Shown: positions 28,102 to 38,425 of the stretch, in pieces
How positions within the stretch are numbered: the stretch's first letter is position 1
How the letters are laid out: each line of letters starts with the position of its first letter
Assembly (NCBI GenBank): GCA_963737405.1
Contig: CAVTSL010000011.1
Coordinates: forward strand, 186,001-250,000
Direction: 5' to 3'
DNA: 64,000 nucleotides
DNA from: JACCTU01 sp963737405
Lineage (GTDB): Bacteria > Actinomycetota > Thermoleophilia > Gaiellales > Gaiellaceae
The notes under the pieces: generated by a model
Seen by the model: only the letters and a program-made list of their open reading frames with translations
Databases searched by the model: none
What the model was told of the DNA's origin: nothing
Position numbers and translations under genes: made by a program

Positions 28102-29448
28102 TCAGGGAGAGCGAGCTAAGGTCTGGTGCGGCTTCGCCATCGCGCGGTAGTCGAGCGCCTCGTCGAGGACCGACTCCTCGACGCCCTGCTCGCGCGCGAC
28201 CTCGCGGAGCGATCGGCCCGAGGCCGCCGCTTCCTTCACGATCTCGGTCGCCTTGTCGTAGCCGATGTACGGGTTCAGCGCCGTCGCCGCGCTCAGCGTC
28301 AGCTCGGCGTAGCGCTCGGTTCTGCTCGCGGTTCGCCTCGATCCCGGCGACGCACTTCTCGGCGAGCAGGCGCGACGCGCTCGAGAGGAGGCGGATCGAC
28401 TCGAGCAGGTTGCGGGCGATCATCGGCACGTAGACGTTCAGCTCGAAGTGCCCGTTCATGCCGCCGATCGCGATCGCCGCGTCGTTCCCGATCACCTGCG
28501 CGGCGACCTGCGTCACGACCTCCGGGATGACCGGGTTGACCTTGCCGGGCATGATCGAGCTCCCCTTCTGGAGCTCGGGCAGGAAGATCTCGGCGAGCCC
28601 GGCGCGCGGGCCGGAGCCCATGAAGCGGAGGTCGTTCGCGATCTTCGTCAGCGACACCGCGACGGTGCGGAGCGCGCCGGACGCCTCGACGAGCGCGTCG
28701 CGCGCGGCCTGCGACTCGAACGGGTCGGCGGGCGGGCTGATCTCGAGGCCGGTCTCCTCCGAGAGCAGCTTCCGGACGCGCTCTGCGAACTCGGGATGCG
28801 TGTTGAGCCCGGTGCCGACGGCCGTGCCGCCGAGCGGGATCTCGCCGACGCGTCCGAGCGACGGCCTCGACCCGCTTCTGCGCACTGGCGTACCTGTGCC
28901 GCGTAGCCGGCGAACTCCTGGCCGAGCGTGACGGGGACGGCGTCCATCCAGTGCGTGCGCCCCGACTTGACGACGTCGTCGAACTCGCGCGCCTTCGCCT
29001 CGAGCGCCGACGCGAGCCCGTCGAGCGCGGGGAGCAGGTCGTGCGTCAGCTGCTCGAGCGCAGCGAGGTGGACGGCGCTCGGGAAGACGTCGTTCGACGA
29101 CTGGCCCATGTTCACGTCGTCGTTCGCGTGCACGTCCTCGCCGGCGAGCGTCGCGAGCACCTCGTTCGCGTTCATGTTCGAGCTCGTGCCCGAGCCGGTC
29201 TGGAAGACGTCGATCGGAAACTGGTCGTCGAGCTCGCCCGACGCGATGCGCTCCGCGGCGCCGGCGATCCGCTCGGCCTTGTCGGCGTCGAGCAGCCCGA
29301 GGTCGGCGTTCACGCGCGCGGCCGCGCCCTTGATGCGTCCGAGCCAGCGCGCGACGTGGACGGGGATCGGCTCGCCCGAGACGGGGAAGTTCGCTACTGC
29401 CTTCGTCGTCTCGCCTCCCCACAGCTCCTTGCGTTCCGTGGTGGCCAC
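28102..29448 (-). CDS. fumC: Class II fumarate hydratase, two frameshifts as read
   Basis: TCA-cycle fumarase (fumarate + water to malate), cytosolic homotetramer, about 448 residues when corrected. Signature GSSIMPGKVNPVIPEVV, substrate-binding TGSGTSSNMNANEV, and SGRTHWMDAVPVTLGQEF are all present. Frame changes near 28875 and 28325 split it; the second precedes the tail EALDYRAMAKPHQT. GTG 29448 is 7 nt after -10 TACGAT (29456-29461), so probably leaderless. An essential-type enzyme with two indels argues for sequence error. Confidence 0.92.
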
Positions 29449-29462
29449 GGAACGGATCGTAG

Positions 29463-29642
29463 CTAGGCGACGGCGCGCAAACGGCGCTGCTCGGGCGGGC
29501 GCTCGCGCAGGATCCGGCGCGTCCGCTCGTCGAGGTCGGACGGCCGCGCCCAGCCCAGGTAGCCGCACCGGGGACAGTCGGGCTGCGCTTGGAGGTCGTG
29601 ACGCCGCTTGCCGCAGAGCAAGCACTCGATCAGGTGCCGCAC
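29463..29642 (-). CDS. Small zinc-ribbon protein
   Basis: 59 residues with one ribbon, CLLCGKRRHDLQAQPDCPRCG, and a basic Arg-rich tail. Start GTG 29642 is uncertain because AGGGAGG lies directly against it. It follows fprA by 32 bp on the same strand and precedes fumC. Function unknown. Confidence 0.65.
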   Translation of the reverse strand: MRHLIECLLCGKRRHDLQAQPDCPRCGYLGWARPSDLDERTRRILRERPPEQRRLRAVA

Positions 29643-29674
29643 CTCCCTGTTCTCGGACGGCGTGCCGCTTCGGA

Positions 29675-31027
29675 TTACGCGGCGTCCCTCGACCGAGGGA
29701 CGCCCTCCGACGCCGCGAGCAGCTCGTCCCACGTCGCGAGCTTGATCCGCGGGCGGCCGTGCGGCTCGCCGGCCTGCTTCTCGAGGCGGTCGATCTCCTC
29801 CCAGCCGGCGTACACGACGGGCGCGGCGCCGCGCTCGGCGAGCACGTCTGCGAGGTCGCGGTCGTCGGTGTGCGCGAGCTTGCCCGCCGCGGCGTCCTCG
29901 AGCAGCAGCTGCACCGTCTCGTTCGCGTCCTTCTTGTTCGTCCCGATGATCCCGCTCGGCCCGCGCTTGATCCACCCGGCGCAGTACGTCCCAGACCCGA
30001 CGCGCCCGCCGTCGTTCGGGATCGTCCCCGTCCGCTCGTCGAAGGGGACCCCTGGAAGCGCGACGCCGTGGTAGCCGACGCTGCGGAAGACGACGCCGCA
30101 CTCGATCGTCTCGCGGTCCTCGGTCGCGACCGCTCGGCCGTCGACGAGCTCGTTGCGAACGAGCTCGATCCCCTCGACGCGGTCGTCGCCGAGGATCGCA
30201 ACGGGAGAGCGGAGGAAGCGCAGCCGGATCGCCCGCGGCTTCCCTTCGGGCTCGCGTGCGGCGTAGTCGCGCAGGTGCGCGACGTTCCGCTTCACCGTCC
30301 CGGGCGCGGCCTCCAGCTCGGCGGCGCTCTGCTCGTCGAGCTCGAGCTCGGCGGCGTCGAGCAGGATGTCGGCCCCTGCGAGATCGCCGAGCTCGCCGAC
30401 CTCCACCGGCGTCCACGCCGCCTGCACCGGGCCGCGCCGGCCCACGACGACGATCTCGCGGATCCCCGAGTCGGCGATCGCCTCCATGGCGGCGTCCGTC
30501 GTGTCGGTCGGGGCGAGCTCGTCGGGCGTCAGCGCGAGCATCCGGGCGACGTCGAGCGCGACGTTGCCGTTCCCGATCACGACCGCCCGCTCGTGCGAGA
30601 GGTCGAACTCGAGGTGCTGGTAGTCGGGGTGGCCGTTGTACCAGGCGACGAACTCCGTGGCAGCCCACGAGCCCGGCAGGTCCTCACCGGGGATCCCGAG
30701 CCGCCGGTCCGTCTGCGCGCCGACGGCGTAGAGCACGGCGTCGTAGAGCGCGCCGAGCTCGTCGTGCGTGACGTCCCGCCCGAGCTCGACGTTGCCGAAG
30801 AAGCGGAAGCCGGGTCGCTGCGCGGTCCGCTCGAACGCACGCGAGACCTCCTTCAGCTTCGGATGGTCGGGCGCGACGCCGAGTCGGACGAGCCCCCACG
30901 GCGTCGGGAGCCGCTCGAGCATGTCGACCTCGGCGGGCGGGTCGGCCGTGAGGAGCGCGCTCGCAGCGTAGAACCCCGCCGGCCCCGAGCCGACGATCGC
31001 GACGCGAAATGGACGTTCAGCGTTCAA
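29675..31027 (-). CDS. fprA: Ferredoxin/adrenodoxin-type NADP reductase (FprA-like)
   Basis: 450-residue flavoenzyme of the adrenodoxin-reductase family, passing electrons between NADPH and ferredoxin. FAD site VAIVGSGPAGFYAA at the N-terminus, ERLPTPWGLVRLGVAPDHP, NADP site VVIGNGNVALDVARML, and the C-terminal CAGWIKRGPSGIIGTNKKDA are diagnostic. TTG start 31027. It lies 12 bp after the response regulator on the same strand. Usual length. Confidence 0.94.
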   Translation of the reverse strand: MNAERPFRVAIVGSGPAGFYAASALLTADPPAEVDMLERLPTPWGLVRLGVAPDHPKLKEVSRAFERTAQRPGFRFFGNVELGRDVTHDELGALYDAVLYAVGAQTDRRLGIPGEDLPGSWAATEFVAWYNGHPDYQHLEFDLSHERAVVIGNGNVALDVARMLALTPDELAPTDTTDAAMEAIADSGIREIVVVGRRGPVQAAWTPVEVGELGDLAGADILLDAAELELDEQSAAELEAAPGTVKRNVAHLRDYAAREPEGKPRAIRLRFLRSPVAILGDDRVEGIELVRNELVDGRAVATEDRETIECGVVFRSVGYHGVALPGVPFDERTGTIPNDGGRVGSGTYCAGWIKRGPSGIIGTNKKDANETVQLLLEDAAAGKLAHTDDRDLADVLAERGAAPVVYAGWEEIDRLEKQAGEPHGRPRIKLATWDELLAASEGVPRSRDAA

Positions 31028-31039
31028 CCGCCGGCGATG

Positions 31040-31687
31040 CTAGCCGCGGCCCGGCTGTACGAGGCCGGATTCGTACGCGGCGACGACGGCCTGCGTGCGG
31101 TCGCGCAGGTCGAGCTTCTGGAGCACGCGCGCGACGTGCGTCTTCACCGTGTGCTCGCTGACGACCAGCTCGGCGGCGATCTCCGCGTTCGAGAGGCCGC
31201 GCGCGACGAGCGTGAGGACCTCGCGCTCGCGGTCGGTGAGGTCCGCGAGGCCGGCGGGCGGCTCGCTGTGGCCCGCGAAGCGCTCGATCAGCCGACGTGT
31301 GACCGAGGGTGAGAAGAGCGAGCCGCCGTCGGCGGCGACCCTGATCGCCGCGACGAGCTGGTCCTCTGGCGCGTCCTTGAGCAGGAACCCGCTCGCACCG
31401 GCGCGAAGGGCACCGAAGACGTACTCGTCCTCGTCGAACGTCGTCAGCACGATCACGCGCGGCGGCTCGGGCCGCGCGACGATCCGCCGCGTCGCCTCGA
31501 TCCCGTCGAGCGCCGGCATGCGCACGTCCATCAGGACGACGTCGGGCTCGAGCGCCTGGACCTGCTCGACCGCCTCGAGCCCGTTGGCGGCCTCGCCGAC
31601 GACCTCGAGCTCCGGCTCGGCCTTGAGGATCATCCGGAAGCCCGAGCGGACGAGACGCTGGTCGTCGGCCAGCAGGACGCGGATCAC
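31040..31687 (-). CDS. NarL/LuxR-family response regulator
   Basis: 215 residues. Receiver domain with DD at 8-9, phospho-acceptor D54 in VLMDVRMP, switch Thr in VLTTFDED and Lys in GFLLKD; C-terminal LuxR helix-turn-helix LTDREREVLTLVARGLSNAEIAAELVVSEHTVKTHV. Start GTG overlaps the kinase stop (GTGA), so the two are co-translated. Likely targets include its own operon and the divergent membrane gene at 32963, whose shared upstream region has palindromes. Confidence 0.94.
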   Translation of the reverse strand: MIRVLLADDQRLVRSGFRMILKAEPELEVVGEAANGLEAVEQVQALEPDVVLMDVRMPALDGIEATRRIVARPEPPRVIVLTTFDEDEYVFGALRAGASGFLLKDAPEDQLVAAIRVAADGGSLFSPSVTRRLIERFAGHSEPPAGLADLTDREREVLTLVARGLSNAEIAAELVVSEHTVKTHVARVLQKLDLRDRTQAVVAAYESGLVQPGRG

Positions 31688-32802
31688 AGCGGCAGGCTCG
31701 CGCGGACGGTGAAGCCGCCGTCGGGACGGGGGCCGCTCTCGAAGGCGCCGCCGTAGACGGTGACACGCTCGCGCATCCCGAGCAGCCCGTGGCCGCCGCC
31801 GTCGCCGTTCGCGCGGCCGGAGCCGTCGTCGACCACCTCGACGTCCACGTGGTCCTCGCCGTAGCGAACGAGGACCCGCGCGTTCGCATGCGCGCCCGCG
31901 TGCTTGAGCACGTTCGTCAGCGCCTCCTGCACGATCCGGTACGCCGAGAGGTCGACGCCGGGCGGCAGCTCGCGCGGCTCGCCCTCGATCCGGAGCTCGA
32001 TCGGCAGGCCGGCCTCGCGCACCTGCTCGGCGAGCGCCTCGAGGCCGGCGAGGCTCGGCTGCGGCGCGAGCGCGAGGGTCTCGTCGTCCGCACGAAGCAT
32101 CCCGAGCAGCCTTCGCATCTCGGCAAGCGCGCCCGCCGCAGTCGACTCGATCGCGTCGACGGCGTCGCGCGCGTCGCGCGGCTCGTTGTCGAGCGCGTGC
32201 CGCGCTCCGCGCGCCTGCAGCACGATCACGCTCACCGCGTGCGCGACGACGTCGTGCAGCTCGCGGGCGATGCGCGTCCGCTCCTCCGCCACCGCCGCTC
32301 GGGCGCGCTCCTCCCGCTCGGCGACGAGCGAGTGCTCGCGCTCCCGCCGGATGCGGATCACCCACCCGGCGACGAACGGCCCGCCGAGGAAGAAGGCGAA
32401 GAAGAGGAAGCCGCCCACGTTCATGCTGCCGCCGTCCTGGTACATCGCGACGAAGACCGTCGCGACGACGACTGCAGCGGCAACGACGAACGCGCGCCCG
32501 CGCGCGTGCGCCCCGGCCGAGTAGAGGCCGACCATCAGAAGGATCACGAAGGACATCGGGTCGTCGCTGTCGTTCGGGATCACCGCCGCCTCGATCTGGA
32601 AGACGACGACGAGCAACGCGAGAGTGAGCAGCGGCTGACGCACGCGCAGGAAGAGCACCGCGGTCATCGCGAGCGCGAGCACGGCCAGCTGCCGCCGGTC
32701 GTCGCTCCACTGGGCGTCGAGCCACAGCTCGAGCTGCGCGAGCGCACCGAGGGCGCAAACGAACACGAGCTCGCCGTACGAGGCGACGAAGCGGCGGATC
32801 AT
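31684..32802 (-). CDS. DesK/NarX-type sensor histidine kinase
   Basis: 372 residues. Five or six N-terminal membrane helices (to about residue 150) with little extramembrane sequence, so it probably senses a membrane or intramembrane signal. The HisKA_3 dimerisation helix has phospho-acceptor H183 in ARELHDVVAHAV; the HATPase domain has the N box EALTNVLKHA and G box GGGHGLLGMRERV. ATG 32802 is 6 nt after -10 TAGCGT (32809-32814). Partner of the regulator just downstream. Confidence 0.93.
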   Translation of the reverse strand: MIRRFVASYGELVFVCALGALAQLELWLDAQWSDDRRQLAVLALAMTAVLFLRVRQPLLTLALLVVVFQIEAAVIPNDSDDPMSFVILLMVGLYSAGAHARGRAFVVAAAVVVATVFVAMYQDGGSMNVGGFLFFAFFLGGPFVAGWVIRIRREREHSLVAEREERARAAVAEERTRIARELHDVVAHAVSVIVLQARGARHALDNEPRDARDAVDAIESTAAGALAEMRRLLGMLRADDETLALAPQPSLAGLEALAEQVREAGLPIELRIEGEPRELPPGVDLSAYRIVQEALTNVLKHAGAHANARVLVRYGEDHVDVEVVDDGSGRANGDGGGHGLLGMRERVTVYGGAFESGPRPDGGFTVRASLPL

Positions 32803-32836
32803 GCGTTGACGCTAGCGCAGCAGGTGGCGCGCGTCG

Positions 32837-32917
32837 TCGCTCGTGCGAGCGACCGAAAGATCGCTCTCGAGAGCGAGCCCGGTTCGTTCGGCCGGCCGAT
32901 GGCACGCGGCGCGTGCC
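32837..32917. promoter_or_regulatory. Three inverted repeats in the kinase/membrane-gene intergenic region
   Basis: TCGCTCG-TG-CGAGCGA (32837-32852), TCGCTCTCGAGAGCGA (32861-32876) and GGCACGC-GGC-GCGTGCC (32901-32917). The first two share arms and are 24 bp apart centre to centre. GACCGAAAG occurs between them and again at about 32945. Candidate operators for the adjacent response regulator or another factor. Confidence 0.5.
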
Positions 32918-32962
32918 GCCGTAGCGTCTGAGCACATCGTCACCGACCGAAAGGAATCGATC

Positions 32963-33373
32963 GTGAACCTGACCCGAAGCACCGTCCAGATCGTCGGCGT
33001 CCTCGCAGCGGCACTGACCGCTGCCGCGCTCGCCGTCGCGAACTTCACCGGCAGCGGCGACAACGGCGGCACCGGCGCCTACATCGGCACGCTCGTCGTC
33101 TGCATCGCCGTCGCGGCCGTGCTCTTCGGCTGGGCGATCCCGCGGACAGAGCACCCCGCCCGCGCGGGCCTGATCACCGGGGCCCTCGCCCTGCTCTCGC
33201 TGCCCGTCTACTGGACGGGTCTGCCGTACGTCCTCGGGCCTGCCGCGATCGTCTTCGGGCTCCTCGGCCGCAGCCGCGAAGGCGGCAAGGGTGCGACGAC
33301 GACCGCGATCGTCATCGGAGCGCTCGCGACGGTGCTCGGCGTCGCAGCGTTGATCGGGGACCAGCTGATCTAG
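32963..33373 (+). CDS. Small four-helix membrane protein, unknown
   Basis: 136 residues with four hydrophobic segments (about 8-28, 40-58, 68-92, 112-132) and a short Arg/Gly-rich loop (GRSREGGKG). DUF-type integral membrane protein, perhaps DUF4190-like, but not firmly recognised. GTG 32963 follows GAAAGGAA by 6 nt. Divergent from the two-component operon, which suggests it may be a target or an accessory of it. Its stop is part of a 14-bp palindrome shared with the erpA stop. Confidence 0.75.
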   Translation: MNLTRSTVQIVGVLAAALTAAALAVANFTGSGDNGGTGAYIGTLVVCIAVAAVLFGWAIPRTEHPARAGLITGALALLSLPVYWTGLPYVLGPAAIVFGLLGRSREGGKGATTTAIVIGALATVLGVAALIGDQLI

Positions 33374-33379
33374 CGCGCG

Positions 33380-33781
33380 CTAGCCACAGCCGGAGCCACA
33401 GCCGCCGCCGGCCTGCGCGCCGGCGGCGGCCTCCTCCTCCACCTGGAAGGAGTGGCCGCACCCGCACGACGAGACCGCCTGCGGGTTGTCGATCTTGAAG
33501 CCGGACTCGTCGAGCCCGTCGAGCCAGTCGATCGTCGAACCGCTGAGGTAGGGCGCGCTGAACGGGTCGACGACGACCCGAACCCCGTGGAGCTCGAGCT
33601 CGTGGTCACCCTCGAGGGCGCCGCGGTCGAAGCCGAGGCCGTACTGGTAGCCGGAGCAGCCGCCGCCCTGGATCGCGACGCGGAGGACCTCCGCCTCGCC
33701 GACGGGCTCGGTCGCCTGCAGCTCGCGGATCTTGTCCGCGGCGCGCGGCGTCAGCTCGACCAGTGTCTCGACGGTTGCCAC
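33380..33781 (-). CDS. erpA: A-type iron-sulfur carrier (ErpA/IscA)
   Basis: 133-residue HesB/IscA/ErpA protein that hands [Fe-S] clusters to apoproteins. The three ligand cysteines are C42 in GGGCSGYQYG and C106/C108 in SSCGCGHSF. The family normally ends right after the last pair; here about 25 extra residues follow, ending in a Gly/Cys-rich GGGCGSGCG tail with two more cysteines. It is divergent from the nuo operon, whose subunits need nine or so Fe-S clusters. Confidence 0.92.
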   Translation of the reverse strand: MATVETLVELTPRAADKIRELQATEPVGEAEVLRVAIQGGGCSGYQYGLGFDRGALEGDHELELHGVRVVVDPFSAPYLSGSTIDWLDGLDESGFKIDNPQAVSSCGCGHSFQVEEEAAAGAQAGGGCGSGCG

Positions 33782-33908
33782 AAACGCATCGTACCCGAGG
33801 TGTGGGACGCTGGAAACCGCGGAGTTCGTGACACCCGTTGCAGGCGTGGTTGAGCCGTTTTGGACGCCGCTCGTGACCGTTCGGGGACCTGTTAGCGTTC
33901 GGCGCCGG

Positions 33909-34286
33909 GTGGTGGTCGCAGCGACGTTGGAGAGCTGGCTCCCCTTCCTGATCTACGGGAGCCTCGCGCTCGCCATCCCCGCCTCGATGATCGTGATGTC
34001 GTTCGTCTTCGCGCAGCGGCCGGCGCGGCGCGTGAAGGCCCGCGCGATTCCGTTCGAGTCGGGCGTGAGCACCGGGCCGCCGCAGCAGCAGCGCTACACG
34101 ATCAGCTTCTACCTGACGGCGATGCTCTTCATCGTCTTCGACATCGAGATCGTCTTCCTCTACCCGCTCGCGGTGGTGCTCGACGAGCTCGCCTGGTTCG
34201 GCGTCGTCGAGTTCCTCTTCTTCATCGGGATCCTCGTCATCGCCTACGTCTACGTCTGGCGCAAGGGAGCGCTGGACTGGCAGTGA
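33909..34286 (+). CDS. nuoA: Complex I subunit NuoA
   Basis: 125-residue membrane subunit with three helices; YTISFYLTAMLFIVFDIEIVFLYPLAV is the family core, and the conserved loop AIPFESGVSTGPPQQQRY precedes it. GTG 33909 is chosen (a second GTG follows at 33912); the frame extends upstream but not with family sequence. First gene of the 14-gene nuo operon; 127 bp to the divergent erpA. Confidence 0.93.
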   Translation: MVVAATLESWLPFLIYGSLALAIPASMIVMSFVFAQRPARRVKARAIPFESGVSTGPPQQQRYTISFYLTAMLFIVFDIEIVFLYPLAVVLDELAWFGVVEFLFFIGILVIAYVYVWRKGALDWQ

Positions 34287-34851
34287 AGCCGCTTCGCCTG
34301 TACGGGCTCCAGTCCGAGAAGATGCTCGGCGTCGGCGGCAGGCCGAGCGTCTTCGAGGAGGAGGTCGAGCCGCTCGAGCACCGCCTCGGGCTGACCACGC
34401 TCGAGAAGGCGGTTGCCTGGTCGCAGACGAAGTCGATGTGGCCGGACACCTTCGGGCTGGCGTGCTGCGCGATCGAGATGATGTCGATCGTCTCGGCGCG
34501 CTACGACATCGCCCGGTTCGGGATGGAGGCGTTCCGCTCCTCCCCCGGCAGGCCGACCTGCTGATCGTCTCCGGGCGCGTCGTCCACAAGATGGCCGGGC
34601 CGCTCCGCCAGATCTACGACCAGATGCTCGAGCCGAAGTGGGTGATCGCGATGGGCGCCTGCGCGAGCTCGGGCGGAATGTTCAACAACTACACGACGCT
34701 CCAGGGCGTCGACAAGATCGTCCCGGTCGACATCCACGTCCCCGGCTGCCCGCCGCGCCCCGAGGCGCTGATGGAGGGCATCCTGCGCCTCCACGAGAAG
34801 GTGATGGCGGGCGTTCCACCGGCGTACGAGATCCGCGGGGTCGCCGAGTGA
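34283..34851 (+). CDS. nuoB: Complex I subunit NuoB, one frameshift as read
   Basis: Carries the terminal N2 [4Fe-4S] cluster: vicinal Cys in FGLACCAIEM, then GACASSGG and VPGCPPRPEAL. About 189 residues when corrected. The frame breaks at the C run 34542-34546: five C are present, and six would restore FRSSPRQADLLIVSG. A single-base homopolymer loss in an essential-type subunit is best explained by sequencing error. Start GTG 34283 overlaps the nuoA stop (GTGA). Confidence 0.95.
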
Positions 34852-35399
34852 CCTACGAGGGCGTCCCCGGACTCGTCCGGACGAAGGAGGAGCACGGCGA
34901 GACGACGCTCGTCGTCGACCCTGCGCGCCTCGTCGAGGCGTGCCGCCACCTCCGCGACGAGGTCGGCTTCAACGTCCTCGCCGACATCGCGGCCTCCGAC
35001 TTCCTCGGCTGGCCGAGCGGCCCGGAGGACGTGGCCGGCTACATCGGCACGTCGCGCGGGCGCAACATCTCGGCGCCGGGCTCGTGGGGTCTCGAGCGCC
35101 TGCCCGAGCCGAAGCCGAAGCGCTTCTCGGTCTCGTACCACCTGCTGCGCGTCTCGAACGAGCCCCTGCGGGTGCGTGTTCAGGTCTGGCTCGATCCCGG
35201 CGAGCCCGTCGCGAGCGTCATCGACGTCTGGCCGACGGCCGACTGGCACGAGCGCGAGGCGTACGACCTGATGGGGATCGTCTTCGAGGGGCACCCGAAC
35301 CTCACCCGGATCCTCATGGACGACGACTGGCAGGGGCACCCGCTACGCAAGGACTACCCGATCGGCGGCGAACCGGTCCGGTTCTCCGGCGAGGAGTAA
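34848..35399 (+). CDS. nuoC: Complex I subunit NuoC
   Basis: 183-residue 30-kDa-type subunit of the peripheral arm. The family signature is WHEREAYDLMGIVFEGHPNLTRILMDDDWQGHPLRKDYP. GTG start overlaps the nuoB stop. The C-terminal KDYPIGGEPV is the usual end. Confidence 0.96.
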   Translation: MTYEGVPGLVRTKEEHGETTLVVDPARLVEACRHLRDEVGFNVLADIAASDFLGWPSGPEDVAGYIGTSRGRNISAPGSWGLERLPEPKPKRFSVSYHLLRVSNEPLRVRVQVWLDPGEPVASVIDVWPTADWHEREAYDLMGIVFEGHPNLTRILMDDDWQGHPLRKDYPIGGEPVRFSGEE

Positions 35400-35404
35400 G
35401 AGCC

Positions 35405-36673
35405 GTGGCGATCGCCCCGCGCCGCAAGCTCTACGAGGGATCGCGGATCCCGTTCCCGATCCCGACCGTGCTCCAGGTCCCGGACGAGATCCGCGAGCAG
35501 GGCGACGTGCTGCAGGTCAACTTCGGCCCGAACCACCCCTCGACGCACGGCGTGCTCCGCCTGATCGTCGACCTGAACGGCGAGGAGGTCGTCGGGCTCT
35601 CCGCCGTCATCGGCTACCTGCACACCGGCTTCGAGAAGTCGATGGAGTCGAAGACGTGGTGGAAGGGGATCACGTACCCCGAGCGGATCGACTACGTCGG
35701 CTTCCAGAACAACGAGCTCGTGTTCGTGCTCGCGATCGAGAAGCTGCTCGCGCTCGAGGTCCCCGAGAAGGCGACGTGGATGCGGATGCTCCTCTGCGAG
35801 CTGAACCGGATCCACTCGCATCTCGTCTACCTCGGCACCGGCGCGCTCGAGCTGGGTGCGATCTCGATGTTCTGGTACTGCTTCCGCGAGCGCGACATGA
35901 TCCTCGACCTCTCCGAGATGGTCGCGGGGACGCGCATGCACACGCGCTACTTCCAGACCGGCGGCCTGGCCGAGGACATCCCGTCGGGGTTCTTCCCCGA
36001 GGCGCGCAAGTTCGTCGAGTGGATGCCGCAGGCGATCGACGACTACGAGCAGCTTCTCTCCGCGAACGAGATCTGGCTCGAGCGCACGAAGGGCATCGGC
36101 CTTCTCTCCGCCGAGGACGCGATCGCCCTCGGCCAGTCCGGACCGATCCTCCGCGCGTCCGGTGTGAACTGGGACCTCCGCAAGAACGAGCCGTACCTTG
36201 CGTACGACCAGGTCGACTTCCACGTCCCCGTCTACGACGGAGGCGACGTCTACGACCGCTACAAGGTGCGCGTCGACGAGATGCGCGAGTCGACACACAT
36301 CGTCGGGCAGTGTCTCGACCGGCTCGAGGAGATGGAGGGCGAGCCGTGGATCGTCGACGACCGCAAGGTCGTGCTCCCGCCGCGGCACGAGCTGCACACG
36401 TCGATGGAGTCGCTCATCCACCACTTCAAGATCGTCACCGAGGGCTACCGCGTGCCCGAGGGCGAGGTCTACGTCGCGATCGAGTCGCCGCGCGGCGAGT
36501 CGGGGTGCTACGTCGTGTCCGACGGCGGCGCGAAGCCGTGGCGCGTCAAGTTCCGCGCGCCGTCCTTCGTCGCGCTCGAGGCGACCGCGACGTGCATGAG
36601 CAACTCGTACGTCGCCGACCTGATCGCGATCGTCGGGTCGCTCGACTCAGTCATGGGGGACACGGACCGGTGA
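35405..36673 (+). CDS. nuoD: Complex I subunit NuoD (49 kDa)
   Basis: 422-residue quinone-site subunit. Conserved LQVNFGPNHPSTHGVLRLIVDLNGE forms the quinone-pocket loop with its His; ESPRGESGCYVVSDGGAKPWRVKFRAPSF and the terminal IVGSLDSVMGDTDR are typical. GTG start 5 nt after the nuoC stop; stop overlaps nuoE start (GTGA). Confidence 0.97.
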   Translation: MAIAPRRKLYEGSRIPFPIPTVLQVPDEIREQGDVLQVNFGPNHPSTHGVLRLIVDLNGEEVVGLSAVIGYLHTGFEKSMESKTWWKGITYPERIDYVGFQNNELVFVLAIEKLLALEVPEKATWMRMLLCELNRIHSHLVYLGTGALELGAISMFWYCFRERDMILDLSEMVAGTRMHTRYFQTGGLAEDIPSGFFPEARKFVEWMPQAIDDYEQLLSANEIWLERTKGIGLLSAEDAIALGQSGPILRASGVNWDLRKNEPYLAYDQVDFHVPVYDGGDVYDRYKVRVDEMRESTHIVGQCLDRLEEMEGEPWIVDDRKVVLPPRHELHTSMESLIHHFKIVTEGYRVPEGEVYVAIESPRGESGCYVVSDGGAKPWRVKFRAPSFVALEATATCMSNSYVADLIAIVGSLDSVMGDTDR

Positions 36674-37117
36674 TCGACCGCATCCGCGAGATCGCCAAGC
36701 AGTACCCGGACTCGCGGTCCGCGGTCATGCCGGCGCTCCGGCTCGCGCAGGAGGAGCGCGGCCGGCTCGACCGGGAGGCCTTCGAGGAGGTCGCGTTCGC
36801 GCTCGACCTGACGCCTGCGTACTGCACGGGCGTCGCGAGCTTCTACGACATGTTCCACCTCGAGCCCGTCGGAACGCAGCTCGTCGAGGTGTGCACGAAC
36901 GTCTCGTGCGCGCTCGTCGGCGCCCAGGACGTGCTCGAGGCGTTCGAGTCGGAGCTCGGGATCCGCGCCGGCGAGACGAGCGAGGACGGCCGGTTCACGC
37001 TGCGCACCGTCGAGTGCGCCGGCGGCTGCGGCTGGGGGACGGTCGTCGCGATCAACCACCGCTACCGCGAGCCGGTGCGCGCCGAGGACGTTCCCACGAT
37101 CGTCGAGGAGCTGCGCG

Positions 37118-37128
<11 letters not shown>
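36670..37128 (+). CDS. nuoE: Complex I subunit NuoE (24 kDa)
   Basis: 152-residue thioredoxin-fold subunit holding [2Fe-2S] cluster N1a. Ligands are in CTNVSCALVG and ECAGGCGWG. The VASFYDMFHLEPVG segment is conserved. Overlaps nuoF by 11 bases. Confidence 0.96.
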
Positions 37129-38411
<1,283 letters not shown>

Positions 38412-38425
<14 letters not shown>

